Below are positions 41,834 to 50,930 of a stretch of DNA of 64,000 bases, piece after piece (position 1 is the stretch's first letter; each line of letters begins with the position of its first letter). The DNA comes from an uncultured Bacteroidales bacterium (GTDB lineage: Bacteria > Bacteroidota > Bacteroidia > Bacteroidales > P3), in the NCBI GenBank assembly GCA_944321735.1, contig CALUMK010000001.1, positions 186,001 to 250,000 on the forward strand, given 5' to 3'. The translations under genes and the position numbers were made by a program. Below the pieces are notes generated by a model. That model was not told where the DNA came from. It was given only the letters and a program-made list of their open reading frames with translations, and ran no database searches.

Positions 41834-42288
41834 TTGGTTATATGATTTTCTTAAGCCCGCTTCCGAGATGAGGCGGGCAGGATGAGCTTTAGGATTCCAT
41901 TCATTAATAATTCTTAAAATATCATAATCTTTCTCGAAAAAGTCCCCTATAAGAAAAAAATCCGTATATTTGACAATCTTAAAAATTAAATGTGAACAGA
42001 ATTTTAACAGGGATGACAGGATGAGAATGTGTTGAGGAATGTTATGTTGACGAGGTTTTGCGTTATTGGTGAGCAAGTTGGGATGGGTGCGTGCAAGATG
42101 TTTGTGCTGATTGTAATGCTTTCATTGGCAATGTTTTGATTTCCTGACTTAAAGAAAGGAGGTTATTGGCAAAATTCCACGGGTTTCGTGGAGAGGGGAG
42201 TTTTTGTATTTTTTGACATGTAATTTAGGCATCGCATGGCATAAGGATAGGCATTTCCTTGTCGTGTAGTATTAATGATTAGTATTTT
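41834..42288. other. Intergenic region upstream of the sigma factor gene
   Basis: 455 bp without a firm gene. A -7 match TATATTTG is at 41965-41972. A 31-codon frame (42044-42139, MLTRFCVIGEQVG..., hydrophobic C-terminus) is possible but unsupported. A hairpin CCACG/CGTGG (about 42178-42192) lies in the leader, and AAAGGAGG (42154-42161) resembles an unused ribosome-binding site. The sigma gene is therefore probably preceded by a leader of about 300 nt. Confidence 0.4.
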
Positions 42289-43062
42289 ATGAAAATTATG
42301 GAAAAAGATTACTTTTTGCGGGAAGAAGAAGGCAAGTATCAAGCAACTCATGAAACATTGAAGTTGACAGAAGAACAACGGAGGTTTTTTGAGCGGGATG
42401 TAGTGGTTCATTGCAAGCAACTTTTCCGCTATTTGAGTACATTGAGCAGGGATTATGAATTAAGTCGCGACATGGTTCAGGAAACGATGATTGTTGCCCA
42501 GCGGTATTATGCGATGGGTCAGGTCAGGAATCGGGAAAATGTGTTAGGCTGGCTTAGGAAGATAGCAAGGAATATCCTGGTGAGTCATTTTAGAAAGCAG
42601 GTTCGGATGAATGCGAGATTGGATGCGCACCGTTTCCAGATTTGTGATAATTTAGGATGGATTCTGTTGGACGACAAATTTGTGGAAAATGTTTCCGTGG
42701 AGCAGTTTTGTGGGGAAGATGAAACCAAAGAAAGTGTGCGGAAAGCAAAGGTTTTGCAGAATTTGGCTATTCTTTTGCAAATGGGATTCGATGGTCTTTC
42801 ATTGACGGGAGCAGAACGTTCTTTGCTGTATAGCCGTCATATCCAGTGCAAGTCTTTTAAAGAATTGGCTTTGGATTTGGGGCAGCCTCTGTCAACGGTG
42901 ATGAGTCGGTACTACGCCTTGATGAAAAGGGTGCAGAAGGAGATTTTGGCTTGGGAGTCGGAAGGTTTCTTGGATAAGAAATTGACGAAAGGAGAATTGT
43001 TGCAGATTGCAAAAATTAGGGAATCTAAGATGAAGCAGGCTCGGCGTCCTTTGAAGAGATAG
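42289..43062 (+). CDS. RNA polymerase sigma factor (divergent, ECF-like)
   Basis: A protein of 257 residues with a two-domain sigma architecture. Region 2 covers about 45-105 (LSRDYELSRDMVQETMIVAQRYY, NVLGWLRKIARNILVSHFRKQ), where the LGWLRKIARN pattern marks sigma-70 region 2. Region 4 covers about 180-225 (LTGAERSLLYSRHIQCKSFKELALDLGQPLSTVMSRYYALMKRVQKEI), a helix-turn-helix. It has an N-terminal extension of about 45 residues and a basic tail of about 30, so it is longer than a usual ECF factor. No anti-sigma factor or TonB-type receptor lies next to it, unlike many Bacteroidetes ECF genes. The regulon is unknown. A strong hairpin terminator follows. Confidence 0.8.
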   Translation: MKIMEKDYFLREEEGKYQATHETLKLTEEQRRFFERDVVVHCKQLFRYLSTLSRDYELSRDMVQETMIVAQRYYAMGQVRNRENVLGWLRKIARNILVSHFRKQVRMNARLDAHRFQICDNLGWILLDDKFVENVSVEQFCGEDETKESVRKAKVLQNLAILLQMGFDGLSLTGAERSLLYSRHIQCKSFKELALDLGQPLSTVMSRYYALMKRVQKEILAWESEGFLDKKLTKGELLQIAKIRESKMKQARRPLKR

Positions 43063-43150
43063 GTAAAATGGATAAAATGGTATCGCTTTTGATGTGGAAG
43101 AGAGCGAGATTTCCCGTGTGCAAAGCCTGAAGGACTTCTTTTTATACGAA

Positions 43151-43190
43151 GCGACCCTGTTAGAATATGTTCTATCAGGGTCGTTTCTGT
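43151..43190. terminator. Hairpin terminator between the sigma factor and the efflux operon
   Basis: CGACCCTG (43152-43159) and CAGGGTCG (43176-43183) form an 8-bp stem extended by TTAGAA/TTCTAT and followed by TTTCTGTT. It lies between convergent genes. Confidence 0.8.
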
Positions 43191-43261
43191 TATGATAGGA
43201 ATTTTAGTCGGCTACTGGATCAAGGTGGAATTTAAATGCTGTTTCTTCCATTCATGAGAGT

Positions 43262-44863
43262 TTAAGATTTTTGTCTTTTTGCGGCTTTAGCTTCCGCCTT
43301 TTCCTGCTTAATCAAAGCCTTGACTTGCTTTTCGGCAGCCTTGGTCCGTTTGCGGACGGCTTTCGGGCTGTCGAGGTTTTCATAATCCACGCCTTCAATT
43401 TCTTCCTGCGAGCCACCGCCCAAGGCACGGTATAGGGAGATGACCGAGTTCATCCGTTCATATTGGTCGGATACTTGGGAGAGCTGGGCCGAAAGCAAGG
43501 ATTGCTGGGCGGTCAGGACTTCCAGGTAGGTAGTGCTGCCCAACTGCATCAACTGGGTCGTGAAATCGACGGCCTTTTCCAAGCTGGCGATTTGTTCGGT
43601 CCGGTATTGGCATTTGGCCCCGCTGGTCTGGTACTGGAAAAGGGCGTTGCTCACTTCGTTGGCCGCGTTCAGGAGCGTCTGCTTGAAGTTGTTGGCCGCG
43701 ATTTCCTGGCCGGCTTTAGCTACGCGCAGGTTGGCTCGGTTGGCACCTTGGTTGAAGATGGGGAGTGCCAATGAGGCGACCGCTTGCCATACGAACTTGG
43801 CCGGATCCAGGATGGCGGTTCCGGCTGCGTTGGTCCAGTTGCCCGAAGCCGTGATATTGAATCCGGGGAGGAACGCGGCTCTGGCTGCTGCCGTGGAAGC
43901 GTAGGCCGACATCAGCTGGGCTTCGGCGGCCATCACGTCAGGCCGGTTCAGGAACATCTGGGAAGGAACGCCTACCGAGAACTGAGCCGGGATTTCCTGG
44001 TCTTCAAAGCGGTTGCGGTCTATCGGCTGGCCGGGCATCCCTACGAGGAGAGCCAGGCTGTTTTCCAGTTCGCGGATCTGGCGTTTCAAATCGGGAATAC
44101 CGGCTCTGACAGCCATGCTGTTGGCTTTGGCCTGTTCGATGGCGGCTTGGTTGTAGGCTGCATAGCTGCCAGCTTCCTTCATTGATTCCATCATCGTGAT
44201 GGTCTTCTTCCAGTTTTCTACGGTTTGCTCGCTGATTTCGAGTTGTTTGTCGAGCATCAGCAAGGAATAGTAGGCCGAGGCGATGCTGGAGATGATTTGG
44301 GTCTGCGCTGAACGGCGGGCTGCATCGCTTTGCAGGAAATCGGCAACCGCGCCTCGTTTGGCGTTCAGCAGCTTGCCGAAGATATCGATTTCCCAGCTGG
44401 CGGAGGCCCCGATGCCGAAAGTGTTCTGAGGATCAGCCATGTCGATGATGCCGTTGAAACCTTCCGTCCCGCTGACATTCAGGCTGGGCGTGAAGGAAAG
44501 CCTCGCTTTGGCCAGCAGGGCCTGCATCTGCCTTACCTGCAATACGGCATTGCGCAAATCAAAGTTGCTGTCCAATCCTTTCTGAATCAGGTATTGCAGC
44601 TTGGGGTCGGGGAACATTTCCTTCCAAGGCATGAAACCCAGGTGGTTGGAATCTTGGATTGTCCCTAAATCGGCCGATGCCAGAGCGAAAGCCGGACCTA
44701 ACGAGTCTGCATCGGCTTTGACTTCGGCCATGTTGTCCATGCGGTACTGATCCGGGGCTTGGATGTCTTCCGGCCTCTCGTACGATTTGTAGATGCCGCA
44801 GGCTGTCAGAAGCCCGGAGGCGGCCACCAGCGCGACGATGTTACGTATGATGTTTGTTTTCAT
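43262..44863 (-). CDS. RND efflux outer-membrane channel (NodT/OprM family lipoprotein)
   Basis: The outer-membrane exit duct of a tripartite efflux pump. It has 533 residues with a lipoprotein signal ending in LLTAC (Cys about 22). Two OEP repeats are visible, including ASWEIDIFGKLLNAKRGAVADFLQSDAARR and MFLNRPDVMAAEAQLMSAYASTAAARAAFLPGFNITASG. The basic/Ala tail (KQVKALIKQEKAEAKAAKRQKS) is an unusual C-terminal extension. The ATG at 44863 is preferred over the GTG 9 bp upstream. It is the last gene of the araC-adaptor-pump-channel operon. A hairpin at 44914-44942 separates it from the pump gene. Confidence 0.93.
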   Translation of the reverse strand: MKTNIIRNIVALVAASGLLTACGIYKSYERPEDIQAPDQYRMDNMAEVKADADSLGPAFALASADLGTIQDSNHLGFMPWKEMFPDPKLQYLIQKGLDSNFDLRNAVLQVRQMQALLAKARLSFTPSLNVSGTEGFNGIIDMADPQNTFGIGASASWEIDIFGKLLNAKRGAVADFLQSDAARRSAQTQIISSIASAYYSLLMLDKQLEISEQTVENWKKTITMMESMKEAGSYAAYNQAAIEQAKANSMAVRAGIPDLKRQIRELENSLALLVGMPGQPIDRNRFEDQEIPAQFSVGVPSQMFLNRPDVMAAEAQLMSAYASTAAARAAFLPGFNITASGNWTNAAGTAILDPAKFVWQAVASLALPIFNQGANRANLRVAKAGQEIAANNFKQTLLNAANEVSNALFQYQTSGAKCQYRTEQIASLEKAVDFTTQLMQLGSTTYLEVLTAQQSLLSAQLSQVSDQYERMNSVISLYRALGGGSQEEIEGVDYENLDSPKAVRKRTKAAEKQVKALIKQEKAEAKAAKRQKS

Positions 44864-44913
44864 TTGGTTCACTTCATTTTTTCGTTTCCCTCATGAATCA
44901 GTGTTCCATGGGG

Positions 44914-44942
44914 GAGAAGCCGGAAGACGAGTCCGGCTTCTC
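44914..44942 (-). promoter_or_regulatory. Intercistronic hairpin without U tract
   Basis: A perfect 11-bp stem (GAGAAGCCGGA / TCCGGCTTCTC) with a 7-nt loop, between the pump and channel genes. There is no T run on the minus strand, so it is more likely an RNA processing or stability element than a terminator. Confidence 0.6.
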
Positions 44943-44949
44943 TGCTGGA

Positions 44950-47900
44950 TTACAGGAAATATTTTGAATCTTCGGTCTCGTTTTCTACGGCCAGCTGGTG
45001 GTTGACCAGAGGTTCCCTCTCCGGGCTGGCAGGCTTGAGCGGCTTCACTTTTTCCTGCAAGGTCTGGAAAATCACAAACAATACAGGGACGATGAAAATC
45101 TGGCAGATCATCCCGATGAGCATCCCGCCCACGGCACCGGCGCCGATGGTACGGTTCCCGTTGCTACCGGCTCCTGTGGCGAACATCAATGGCAACAGAC
45201 CGATAATCATGGCTAGAGAGGTCATCAAGATAGGCCGGAAACGGGCAGCAGCCCCGGCCACGGCAGCCCAGGCGATGCTCATGCCATGTTCGCGGCGCTG
45301 TACGGCAAACTGGATAATCAGAATCGCGTTCTTGGCCAACAAGCCCACCAGCATGATGAAGGAAATCTGCAGGTAGATATTGTTGCTCAAGCCCATCATA
45401 CGGGCAAAGATGAAGGTTCCGCAAAGCCCGAAAGGCAAGGACAGCAATACCGCCAGCGGCAGGATGTAGCTTTCGTACTGGATACAGAGCAGGAGGTAAA
45501 CGAAGAGCAGGCAGACCGCGATGATGATGCCCATCGTGTTGCCCGACTGCTGTTCGTTACGGGTCAGGCCGGAGAACTCGTAACCGTAGCCTTGGGGCAG
45601 GGAAGAGGCGGCCACTTCCTTGATGGCATTGATGGCTTCCCCGGAGGAATAACCAACTTTAGGCTGCCCGTTGACCGAGATGGAGGTGAACAGATTGAAG
45701 CGGTTGATGTTCTCGGAAGCATAGATTTTCTCGATGCTGACGAATTGGGAAACAGGAACCATCTTCCCGTTGCTGCAACGGACGTAGGCATTGTCCAAGG
45801 CTTCTGCATTGAGCGTGTTCTCGGGAGCTGCTTGCAGCATGACGCGGTACAGTTTGCCGAAGGTGTTGAAGTTCGACACATAGATACCGCCGAAATATCC
45901 CTGCATCACACCTAAGATGTCCGAAGTCGAAGTTCCGGCTTTCTTGGCTTTGTCCACATCGATATTGACCATGTACTGCGGGAAGTCCGGACGGAAAGAC
46001 GTGGCCGCATAGGAAATTTCCGGGCGCTTGTTCAGTTCGAGCAAGAAATTTTGGGTCACTTCGTACAGATCTTCCACGCTTCCGCCGGTCTTGTCTTGAA
46101 TGCTGAATTCAAAACCGTTGGAGGCACTGAATCCGGGAATCATAGGAGGCGAGAAGGTCATGATGCGGGCATCGGAAACGTTGGCCGCCATCAAGGCGTT
46201 GATTTTGGCGATAACCCCATCCAAATCCTGTCCTTTGCCGGTTCGTTCTTCCCATGGAATCAAACGGGTGATGATGGAGCCGTAGCAGCTGGCATTCCCG
46301 GAGATGAAACCGAACCCGGCAATCATGCTTCGGTGCTCGATTTCCGGAATCGTGCCTAAGAGGCTGTCGATGCGCAGCATGGAGTTGTATGTCTGGTGGA
46401 GGGTGGTTGCCGGAGGCAGCGACACGTCCATGATGACAACCCCGTTGTCTTCATTGGGAATCAATCCGGAAGGCGTGGTCTTGAGCAGGAAGAAGAAGCA
46501 TGCAATCGAGATAGCTACGATTCCCAAAGACATGGCCGGTTTCTTGATGAAGAAGCGAACTCCGTTCTTGTAGCGAGCTGTCGTATTGGTAAAGAATACG
46601 TTGAAAGCCGAATGGAAACGTTGGATGAAGTTCTTTTTCTTGAGCGGGTTGTCTTCATGCGGTTTCAGGAACAAGGCGCAAAGGGCCGGAGTCAAGGTCA
46701 AGGCATTGACCGCCGAAATCAGGATGGAGATAGCCAGCGTCAGACCGAATTGGCGGAAGAAGATACCGGCGGTTCCTTGGATAAAGGATACCGGGATGAA
46801 CACGGCTGCCATGACCAAGGTGATGGACACGATGGCTCCGGCGATTTCGCTCATCGCATCGATGGCGGCAGTCTTGGCCGAGCGGTAGTTCTGGTCCAGT
46901 TTCGCATGGACCGCTTCGACGACCACGATGGCATCGTCGACCACAATCGCAATGGCCAATACCAAGGCGAACAAGGTCAGCAAGTTCAGCGAGAATCCGA
47001 TGATGTTGATGAAGAACATCGTACCAATCAAGGCGACAGGAATCGCGATGGCCGGAATCAAGGTGGAGCGGAAATCCTGCAAGAAGATATATACCACCAG
47101 GAACACTAAGATGAAAGCTTCAACCAAGGTATGCAAAACCTTGTTGATGGACTCGTACAGGAAGTCGTTGGAGCTTTGCATGACGATGAAATCCATACCG
47201 GTAGGGAAGCTGGGACGGAGTTCTTCGATGACCTTGCTGCAGTCCTCGATAACCTGGGTCGCATTACTTCCCGGCAGCTGGTAGATGGCAATCATCGCGC
47301 TGGGATGTCCGTCAAGGACAGACCTGATGTTGTAGTTCTGCGGACCTAATTCAATGTCTGCTACGTCTTTCAGTTTGAGTTGGCTTCCATTGGGGAGCGT
47401 CCGGATCACAATGTCCTCGTATTCGGTTACGCTTTTCAGACGGCCTTTGTATTTCAAGGTGTACTGGAAGGCTTGGGTCGAATTTTCGCCGAATTTCCCA
47501 GGGGCGGCTTCGATATTCTGCTCGTTCAATACAGCGGTGATGTCGGCTGGAACCAAGCTGTTCTTTTTCATATCGTCCGGCCGCAGCCAGATACGCATGG
47601 CGTAGTCATGCACCCCGAACGCGCTGGCATCGCCCACGCCCTGTACACGGAGGATTACTGGCAACACATTGATACGCAAGTAGTTTTCGATAAAGGTTTC
47701 ATCGTATTCATCGTTAGGCGAATAGAAACCAATCATCATCAAGGTACTGGATTGCCGCTTACGGGTGGTGACCCCGGCACGGGTCACTTCGGCCGGCAAC
47801 AGGCTGGTAGCGGTCGCCACGCGGTTCTGCACGTTTACCGCGGCCATGTCCGGGTCGGTTCCCTGGCGGAAATAGATGTTGATATTGGCACGGCCATCGT

Positions 47901-48153
47901 TGGAGGCGCTCGACGTCATGTAGTCCATGTTTTCCACCCCGTTGATAGCGTCTTCCAAGGGCGTGATTACACTATTGGTGATGGTCTGGGCATCGGCACC
48001 GATATACGTGGTGGATACCTGTACGGTAGGAGGCGCGATGTCGGGATACTGTTCGATAGGCAAGGCAACCAAGCCGATGATACCGAGTATCACGATGATG
48101 ACCGAAATAACGGTCGACATCACCGGTCTTTCAATGAATTTGTCTAATCTCAT
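44950..48153 (-). CDS. RND multidrug efflux permease (AcrB/HAE1 family)
   Basis: A proton-driven inner-membrane pump of 1067 residues, the usual AcrB size. It opens MRLDKFIERPVMSTVISVIIVILGIIGL with the start of the first periplasmic domain in IEQYPDIAPPTVQVSTTYIGADAQ. TM4 carries the proton-relay Asp pair in VVDDAIVVVEAVHAKL. The second half repeats the fold (PAMSLGIVAISIACFFFLL, then NIYLQISFIMLVGLLAKNAILIIQFA and RFRPILMTSLAMIIGLLPLMFATGAG). The substrate is probably a set of hydrophobic toxins, bile acids or drugs (inference). Adaptor, regulator and channel genes are adjacent. Confidence 0.96.
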   Translation of the reverse strand: MRLDKFIERPVMSTVISVIIVILGIIGLVALPIEQYPDIAPPTVQVSTTYIGADAQTITNSVITPLEDAINGVENMDYMTSSASNDGRANINIYFRQGTDPDMAAVNVQNRVATATSLLPAEVTRAGVTTRKRQSSTLMMIGFYSPNDEYDETFIENYLRINVLPVILRVQGVGDASAFGVHDYAMRIWLRPDDMKKNSLVPADITAVLNEQNIEAAPGKFGENSTQAFQYTLKYKGRLKSVTEYEDIVIRTLPNGSQLKLKDVADIELGPQNYNIRSVLDGHPSAMIAIYQLPGSNATQVIEDCSKVIEELRPSFPTGMDFIVMQSSNDFLYESINKVLHTLVEAFILVFLVVYIFLQDFRSTLIPAIAIPVALIGTMFFINIIGFSLNLLTLFALVLAIAIVVDDAIVVVEAVHAKLDQNYRSAKTAAIDAMSEIAGAIVSITLVMAAVFIPVSFIQGTAGIFFRQFGLTLAISILISAVNALTLTPALCALFLKPHEDNPLKKKNFIQRFHSAFNVFFTNTTARYKNGVRFFIKKPAMSLGIVAISIACFFFLLKTTPSGLIPNEDNGVVIMDVSLPPATTLHQTYNSMLRIDSLLGTIPEIEHRSMIAGFGFISGNASCYGSIITRLIPWEERTGKGQDLDGVIAKINALMAANVSDARIMTFSPPMIPGFSASNGFEFSIQDKTGGSVEDLYEVTQNFLLELNKRPEISYAATSFRPDFPQYMVNIDVDKAKKAGTSTSDILGVMQGYFGGIYVSNFNTFGKLYRVMLQAAPENTLNAEALDNAYVRCSNGKMVPVSQFVSIEKIYASENINRFNLFTSISVNGQPKVGYSSGEAINAIKEVAASSLPQGYGYEFSGLTRNEQQSGNTMGIIIAVCLLFVYLLLCIQYESYILPLAVLLSLPFGLCGTFIFARMMGLSNNIYLQISFIMLVGLLAKNAILIIQFAVQRREHGMSIAWAAVAGAAARFRPILMTSLAMIIGLLPLMFATGAGSNGNRTIGAGAVGGMLIGMICQIFIVPVLFVIFQTLQEKVKPLKPASPEREPLVNHQLAVENETEDSKYFL

Positions 48154-48193
48154 TGCTCTTAGCTTGCAAAAGTGGAATTAAAATGCGGCCGAC

Positions 48194-49321
48194 TTATTCG
48201 GCTTTGGCGTTTTGGGCATTGTCCCGGGGGGCGATGGTTTGGCCTTCGCGCAAGAAGGTAACTCCATCGGTCACAATCTTCTGGCCTGCTTTGAGCCCGG
48301 AGGTGACAACGAAATTGGTTCCGTCGTTGAGGCTCAGCACTTCGATAGGCGTAGCATGGACCGTGTTGCTGTCGCTGACCACGTAGACAAAGCGTTTGGA
48401 CTGGATTTCGTAGCTGGCCTGCTGCGGGATGACAATGGCATCTTCCACGGTGGTCGGCATCAGCAGCGTGCCGCTGAAACCGCTTTTGATCATCATTTCC
48501 GGATTGGGGAAGTCCGCACGGATACGGATGGAGCCGGTTGTGCCGTCGGGAACCCCGCTGACAGTGATGACCCGGCCTTTATAAGGGTAGCGGGACCCGT
48601 CAACCAAGTTCAATTCCACTTCCGGGAGCGCAGCGGCAATTTCTTCGGGCGAACCGTACTGACGGCTCAGGGCCAAGGCTTCCCGTTCGCTGATGGAAAA
48701 ATAGCAGCGCATCTTGGCAACATCGGTTATCGTGGTGAGCGGGTTGGTCGAAGTGCTGCTGACCAGGTTGCCGGGAGAATAAGGAATGATGCCGACCAGG
48801 CCGTCTATGGGACTGGTCACCTTGCAGAATTCCAGATTGCGTTCGGCATTGACCAAGGCGGCTTGGCATTGGGCTAAAGCGGCTTTGGCAGAGGAAAGGC
48901 TGTTCTGCGCCATTTGCAAATCATTAGCGCTGATAATCTGCTGCTTGAACAATTCGTTTTTGGTGTCGAAAGTCAATTGAGCCGTTTCCACTTGAGCCTT
49001 GGCGGCTTCTACATTGGCTCGGGCTACGTTGATTTCCGCTACGACTTGAACGGTATCTATCGTGAAAAGGAGGTCGCCTGCTTTCACATAGTCGCCTTCA
49101 TTGACGTGCTGTTTGAAAATGTACCCGCTGACCCGGGGGCGTACTTCCACGCTGCCGTTTGCCAGTAAAATGCTGGAATAGGGTTTGGTAAGGACGCATT
49201 CCTCCGTTTTCAGTTGGAGGACGTTCCGGGGAGCCGGTGCTTGTCCTGTCTGCTGTTGCTGCTTGCAGGATACAAGGCCGAGGCAAGCGGCCGCGCTGAG
49301 GATAAAAATGGTCTTTTTCAT
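48194..49321 (-). CDS. RND efflux periplasmic adaptor subunit (MFP family)
   Basis: The membrane-fusion protein linking pump and channel, 375 residues. A lipoprotein signal ends LGLVSC (Cys about 19) and is followed by a Gln-rich spacer. The barrel-sandwich hybrid motif VRPRVSGYIFKQHVNEGDYVKAGDLLFTID, the helical hairpin (about 95-160, ARANVEAAKAQVETAQ), and GLVGIIPYSPGNLVSS are typical of the AcrA/MexA class. It is 40 bp upstream of the pump gene and 16 bp downstream of the araC gene, so all four are probably one transcript. Confidence 0.95.
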   Translation of the reverse strand: MKKTIFILSAAACLGLVSCKQQQQTGQAPAPRNVLQLKTEECVLTKPYSSILLANGSVEVRPRVSGYIFKQHVNEGDYVKAGDLLFTIDTVQVVAEINVARANVEAAKAQVETAQLTFDTKNELFKQQIISANDLQMAQNSLSSAKAALAQCQAALVNAERNLEFCKVTSPIDGLVGIIPYSPGNLVSSTSTNPLTTITDVAKMRCYFSISEREALALSRQYGSPEEIAAALPEVELNLVDGSRYPYKGRVITVSGVPDGTTGSIRIRADFPNPEMMIKSGFSGTLLMPTTVEDAIVIPQQASYEIQSKRFVYVVSDSNTVHATPIEVLSLNDGTNFVVTSGLKAGQKIVTDGVTFLREGQTIAPRDNAQNAKAE

Positions 49322-49337
49322 ATAAGGAAACTTGTTT

Positions 49338-50249
49338 TTATCGGTTGTTTATTTCTTTTTTGAATTGGATAGGAGAGAGGCCGATTTCAGCCTTGAACAT
49401 CTTGCCGAAGGTGGATTGGTCAGGATAGTTCAGGATTTTGGCGACTTCCTGTATGCTTTTGTTTTCATTCAGCAGCAGGTGCTTGGCCTTTTCGATAATC
49501 AGGATATGCATCCATTGGTTGGTCGAAAGCCCTGTCACCTTTTTCAATATGGTAGCCAGGTACTGGGGCGTTATATCCAAGGCCGAGGAATAGAACGTGA
49601 TTCGACGCTCTTTTTCCACATTCTCGCGTAGGAGCTGCAGGAATCGGAGTACGATATTTTCCTTGGTGGACGGCTTGACGCCGACTTTGGCAATGGGCAG
49701 TTCCTTGCGGTAGTGGTCGTAGATTTCCAAGCAGAAGACCCGGGCTAATTGCGAAGTGATGTGCCGGATAAACGGATTGGGGAAGAATTGGAACTCGGGT
49801 TCTTCTTCCGTTTCTTTTGCTTTCAGCATCTCGAAAATCTGGCTCAGGTATTGCAAGGTGGCTTTGGGTAGTCTCAGGGTGGGATGCCTCATGATGTAAA
49901 AGTGCAAGTCGAAAGAAGCCGGATTGGCCGGTGCGAACAGGAAGAATTTTGTCGCTACTACGGCATAGGCTTTGAAATCCTTGCTTACTTCCCGGCTCAA
50001 AAGGAAAAAGTCTGAATCGATAATCAAGGCATCGCCTGCTTTAAGTTCATATTGTATTGCATCTAAATTGAAACTCGCTTTGCCTTGCAAGCAAATCAGA
50101 CAACAGGAAGTGTTCCCGCCCCAGATACGGCGGGAAATGGTCATTTTCTGGTCGATAGCCGATGCAAAGAAGCCGTCTTTATTCAAGGTGTCTTCCCAGC
50201 TGCCGGCTATTGGAGCCTGGATGTCCGAGATTTCTTTTTTTTGCTTCAC
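49338..50249 (-). CDS. AraC-family transcriptional regulator of the efflux operon
   Basis: A regulator of 303 residues. The N-terminal part (about 1-180) is a cupin-like sensing domain (SCCLICLQGKASFNLDAIQYELKAGDALIIDSDFFLLSR). The C-terminal AraC/XylS DNA-binding domain (about 200-303) has two helix-turn-helix units (FYSSALDITPQYLATILKKVTG and SIQEVAKILNYPDQSTFGKMFKAEIGLSPIQF). It is the first gene of the operon, 16 bp before the adaptor, so it probably controls its own operon in response to a pump substrate. A perfect inverted repeat in its leader (50311-50333) is a candidate binding site. Confidence 0.92.
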   Translation of the reverse strand: MKQKKEISDIQAPIAGSWEDTLNKDGFFASAIDQKMTISRRIWGGNTSCCLICLQGKASFNLDAIQYELKAGDALIIDSDFFLLSREVSKDFKAYAVVATKFFLFAPANPASFDLHFYIMRHPTLRLPKATLQYLSQIFEMLKAKETEEEPEFQFFPNPFIRHITSQLARVFCLEIYDHYRKELPIAKVGVKPSTKENIVLRFLQLLRENVEKERRITFYSSALDITPQYLATILKKVTGLSTNQWMHILIIEKAKHLLLNENKSIQEVAKILNYPDQSTFGKMFKAEIGLSPIQFKKEINNR

Positions 50250-50310
50250 TGTATTGGTTTTGGATGGTGGGCTTTGCGATAGGAATTTTGTTTACAGCCT
50301 CTCTTTCTTG

Positions 50311-50333
50311 CCAATGCATTAATTATGCATTGG
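50311..50333. promoter_or_regulatory. Perfect inverted repeat in the efflux operon leader
   Basis: CCAATGCAT and ATGCATTGG form a perfect 9-bp inverted repeat around TAATT, 62 bp before the araC start and about 45 bp downstream of the predicted -7 box. It is a candidate operator for the AraC protein or another dimeric regulator. Confidence 0.5.
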
Positions 50334-50375
50334 TTAGGAGGCAAAAGGATAGAAGAATCCCAAATTCAAAGCGTG

Positions 50376-50383
50376 CAAAGGTA
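50376..50383 (-). promoter_or_regulatory. Efflux operon -7 box (TACCTTTG)
   Basis: An exact TAnnTTTG match on the minus strand. The expected start near 50369 gives a leader of about 120 nt containing the inverted repeat. The rest of 50384-50640 is AT-rich with no gene seen. Confidence 0.6.
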
Positions 50384-50644
50384 GTAAAAAAAAGAAGTAA
50401 GCAGGTCTATTTGCAGACTGAATCGATGAAATTTTGTCTTTAGATGATGAAATAGGGGGATTTCATGCTGTTTTTTTGTATAGAAAATACTTAATCAATG
50501 TAAAAAACGGAGAAAAAAAGATTCTTGGAAGTTTGGGCTTTTGTAAAATGTTTTTATTCATTGTATTAGGATTCTTCTGACATGGATAGGAGAATTCACG
50601 TGAAAAAAAAATCGTCAAGATGTTACGTTTTTCTGTATTTTTAT

Positions 50645-50652
50645 TATCTTTG
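50645..50652 (+). promoter_or_regulatory. tRNA-Gln -7 box (TATCTTTG)
   Basis: An exact TAnnTTTG match 39 bp before the tRNA 5' end. Confidence 0.6.
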
Positions 50653-50691
50653 CACCCGCTTTCGGTCAGAGATGGTTGGCCAAGCGATTGA

Positions 50692-50764
50692 TGCCCTATG
50701 GTGTAATTGGCAACACGTCAGATTCTGGATCTGAAGTCTCCAGGTTCGACCCCTGGTAGGGCAA
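50692..50764 (+). tRNA. tRNA-Gln (anticodon CTG)
   Basis: A complete 73-nt cloverleaf: acceptor TGCCCTA/TAGGGCA, D stem GTGT/ACAC, anticodon stem TCAGA/TCTGA with loop TTCTGGA (anticodon CTG, codon CAG), T arm CCAGG-TTCGACC-CCTGG, discriminator A. CCA is not encoded. A terminator follows after 7 nt. Confidence 0.94.
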
Positions 50765-50771
50765 CAGGGAA

Positions 50772-50800
50772 GCCGCTCGAATCGAGCGGCTTTTTTTTTG
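50772..50800 (+). terminator. Terminator of tRNA-Gln
   Basis: GCCGCTCG and CGAGCGGC form an 8-bp stem with a 3-nt loop (50772-50790), followed by nine T residues. Confidence 0.92.
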
Positions 50801-50879
50801 TATCCGGGAGCGCCGGGCAAAAAGCTTTATGGCGGGCAGATGCAAGGCGCCATCTTAAACTGCGCTGTCATCGTATAAA

Positions 50880-50910
50880 AAAAGAGCTTCCAGTCGGAAG
50901 CTCTTTTTAT
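50880..50910. terminator. Two-way terminator downstream of sucD
   Basis: AGAGCTTCC and GGAAGCTCT flank AGTC (a 9-bp stem), with T runs on both strands. It can end the 4-hydroxybutyrate operon on the minus strand and residual tRNA transcription on the plus strand. Confidence 0.88.
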
Positions 50911-50930
50911 CGTTAAGTAAAAATTGTTTT

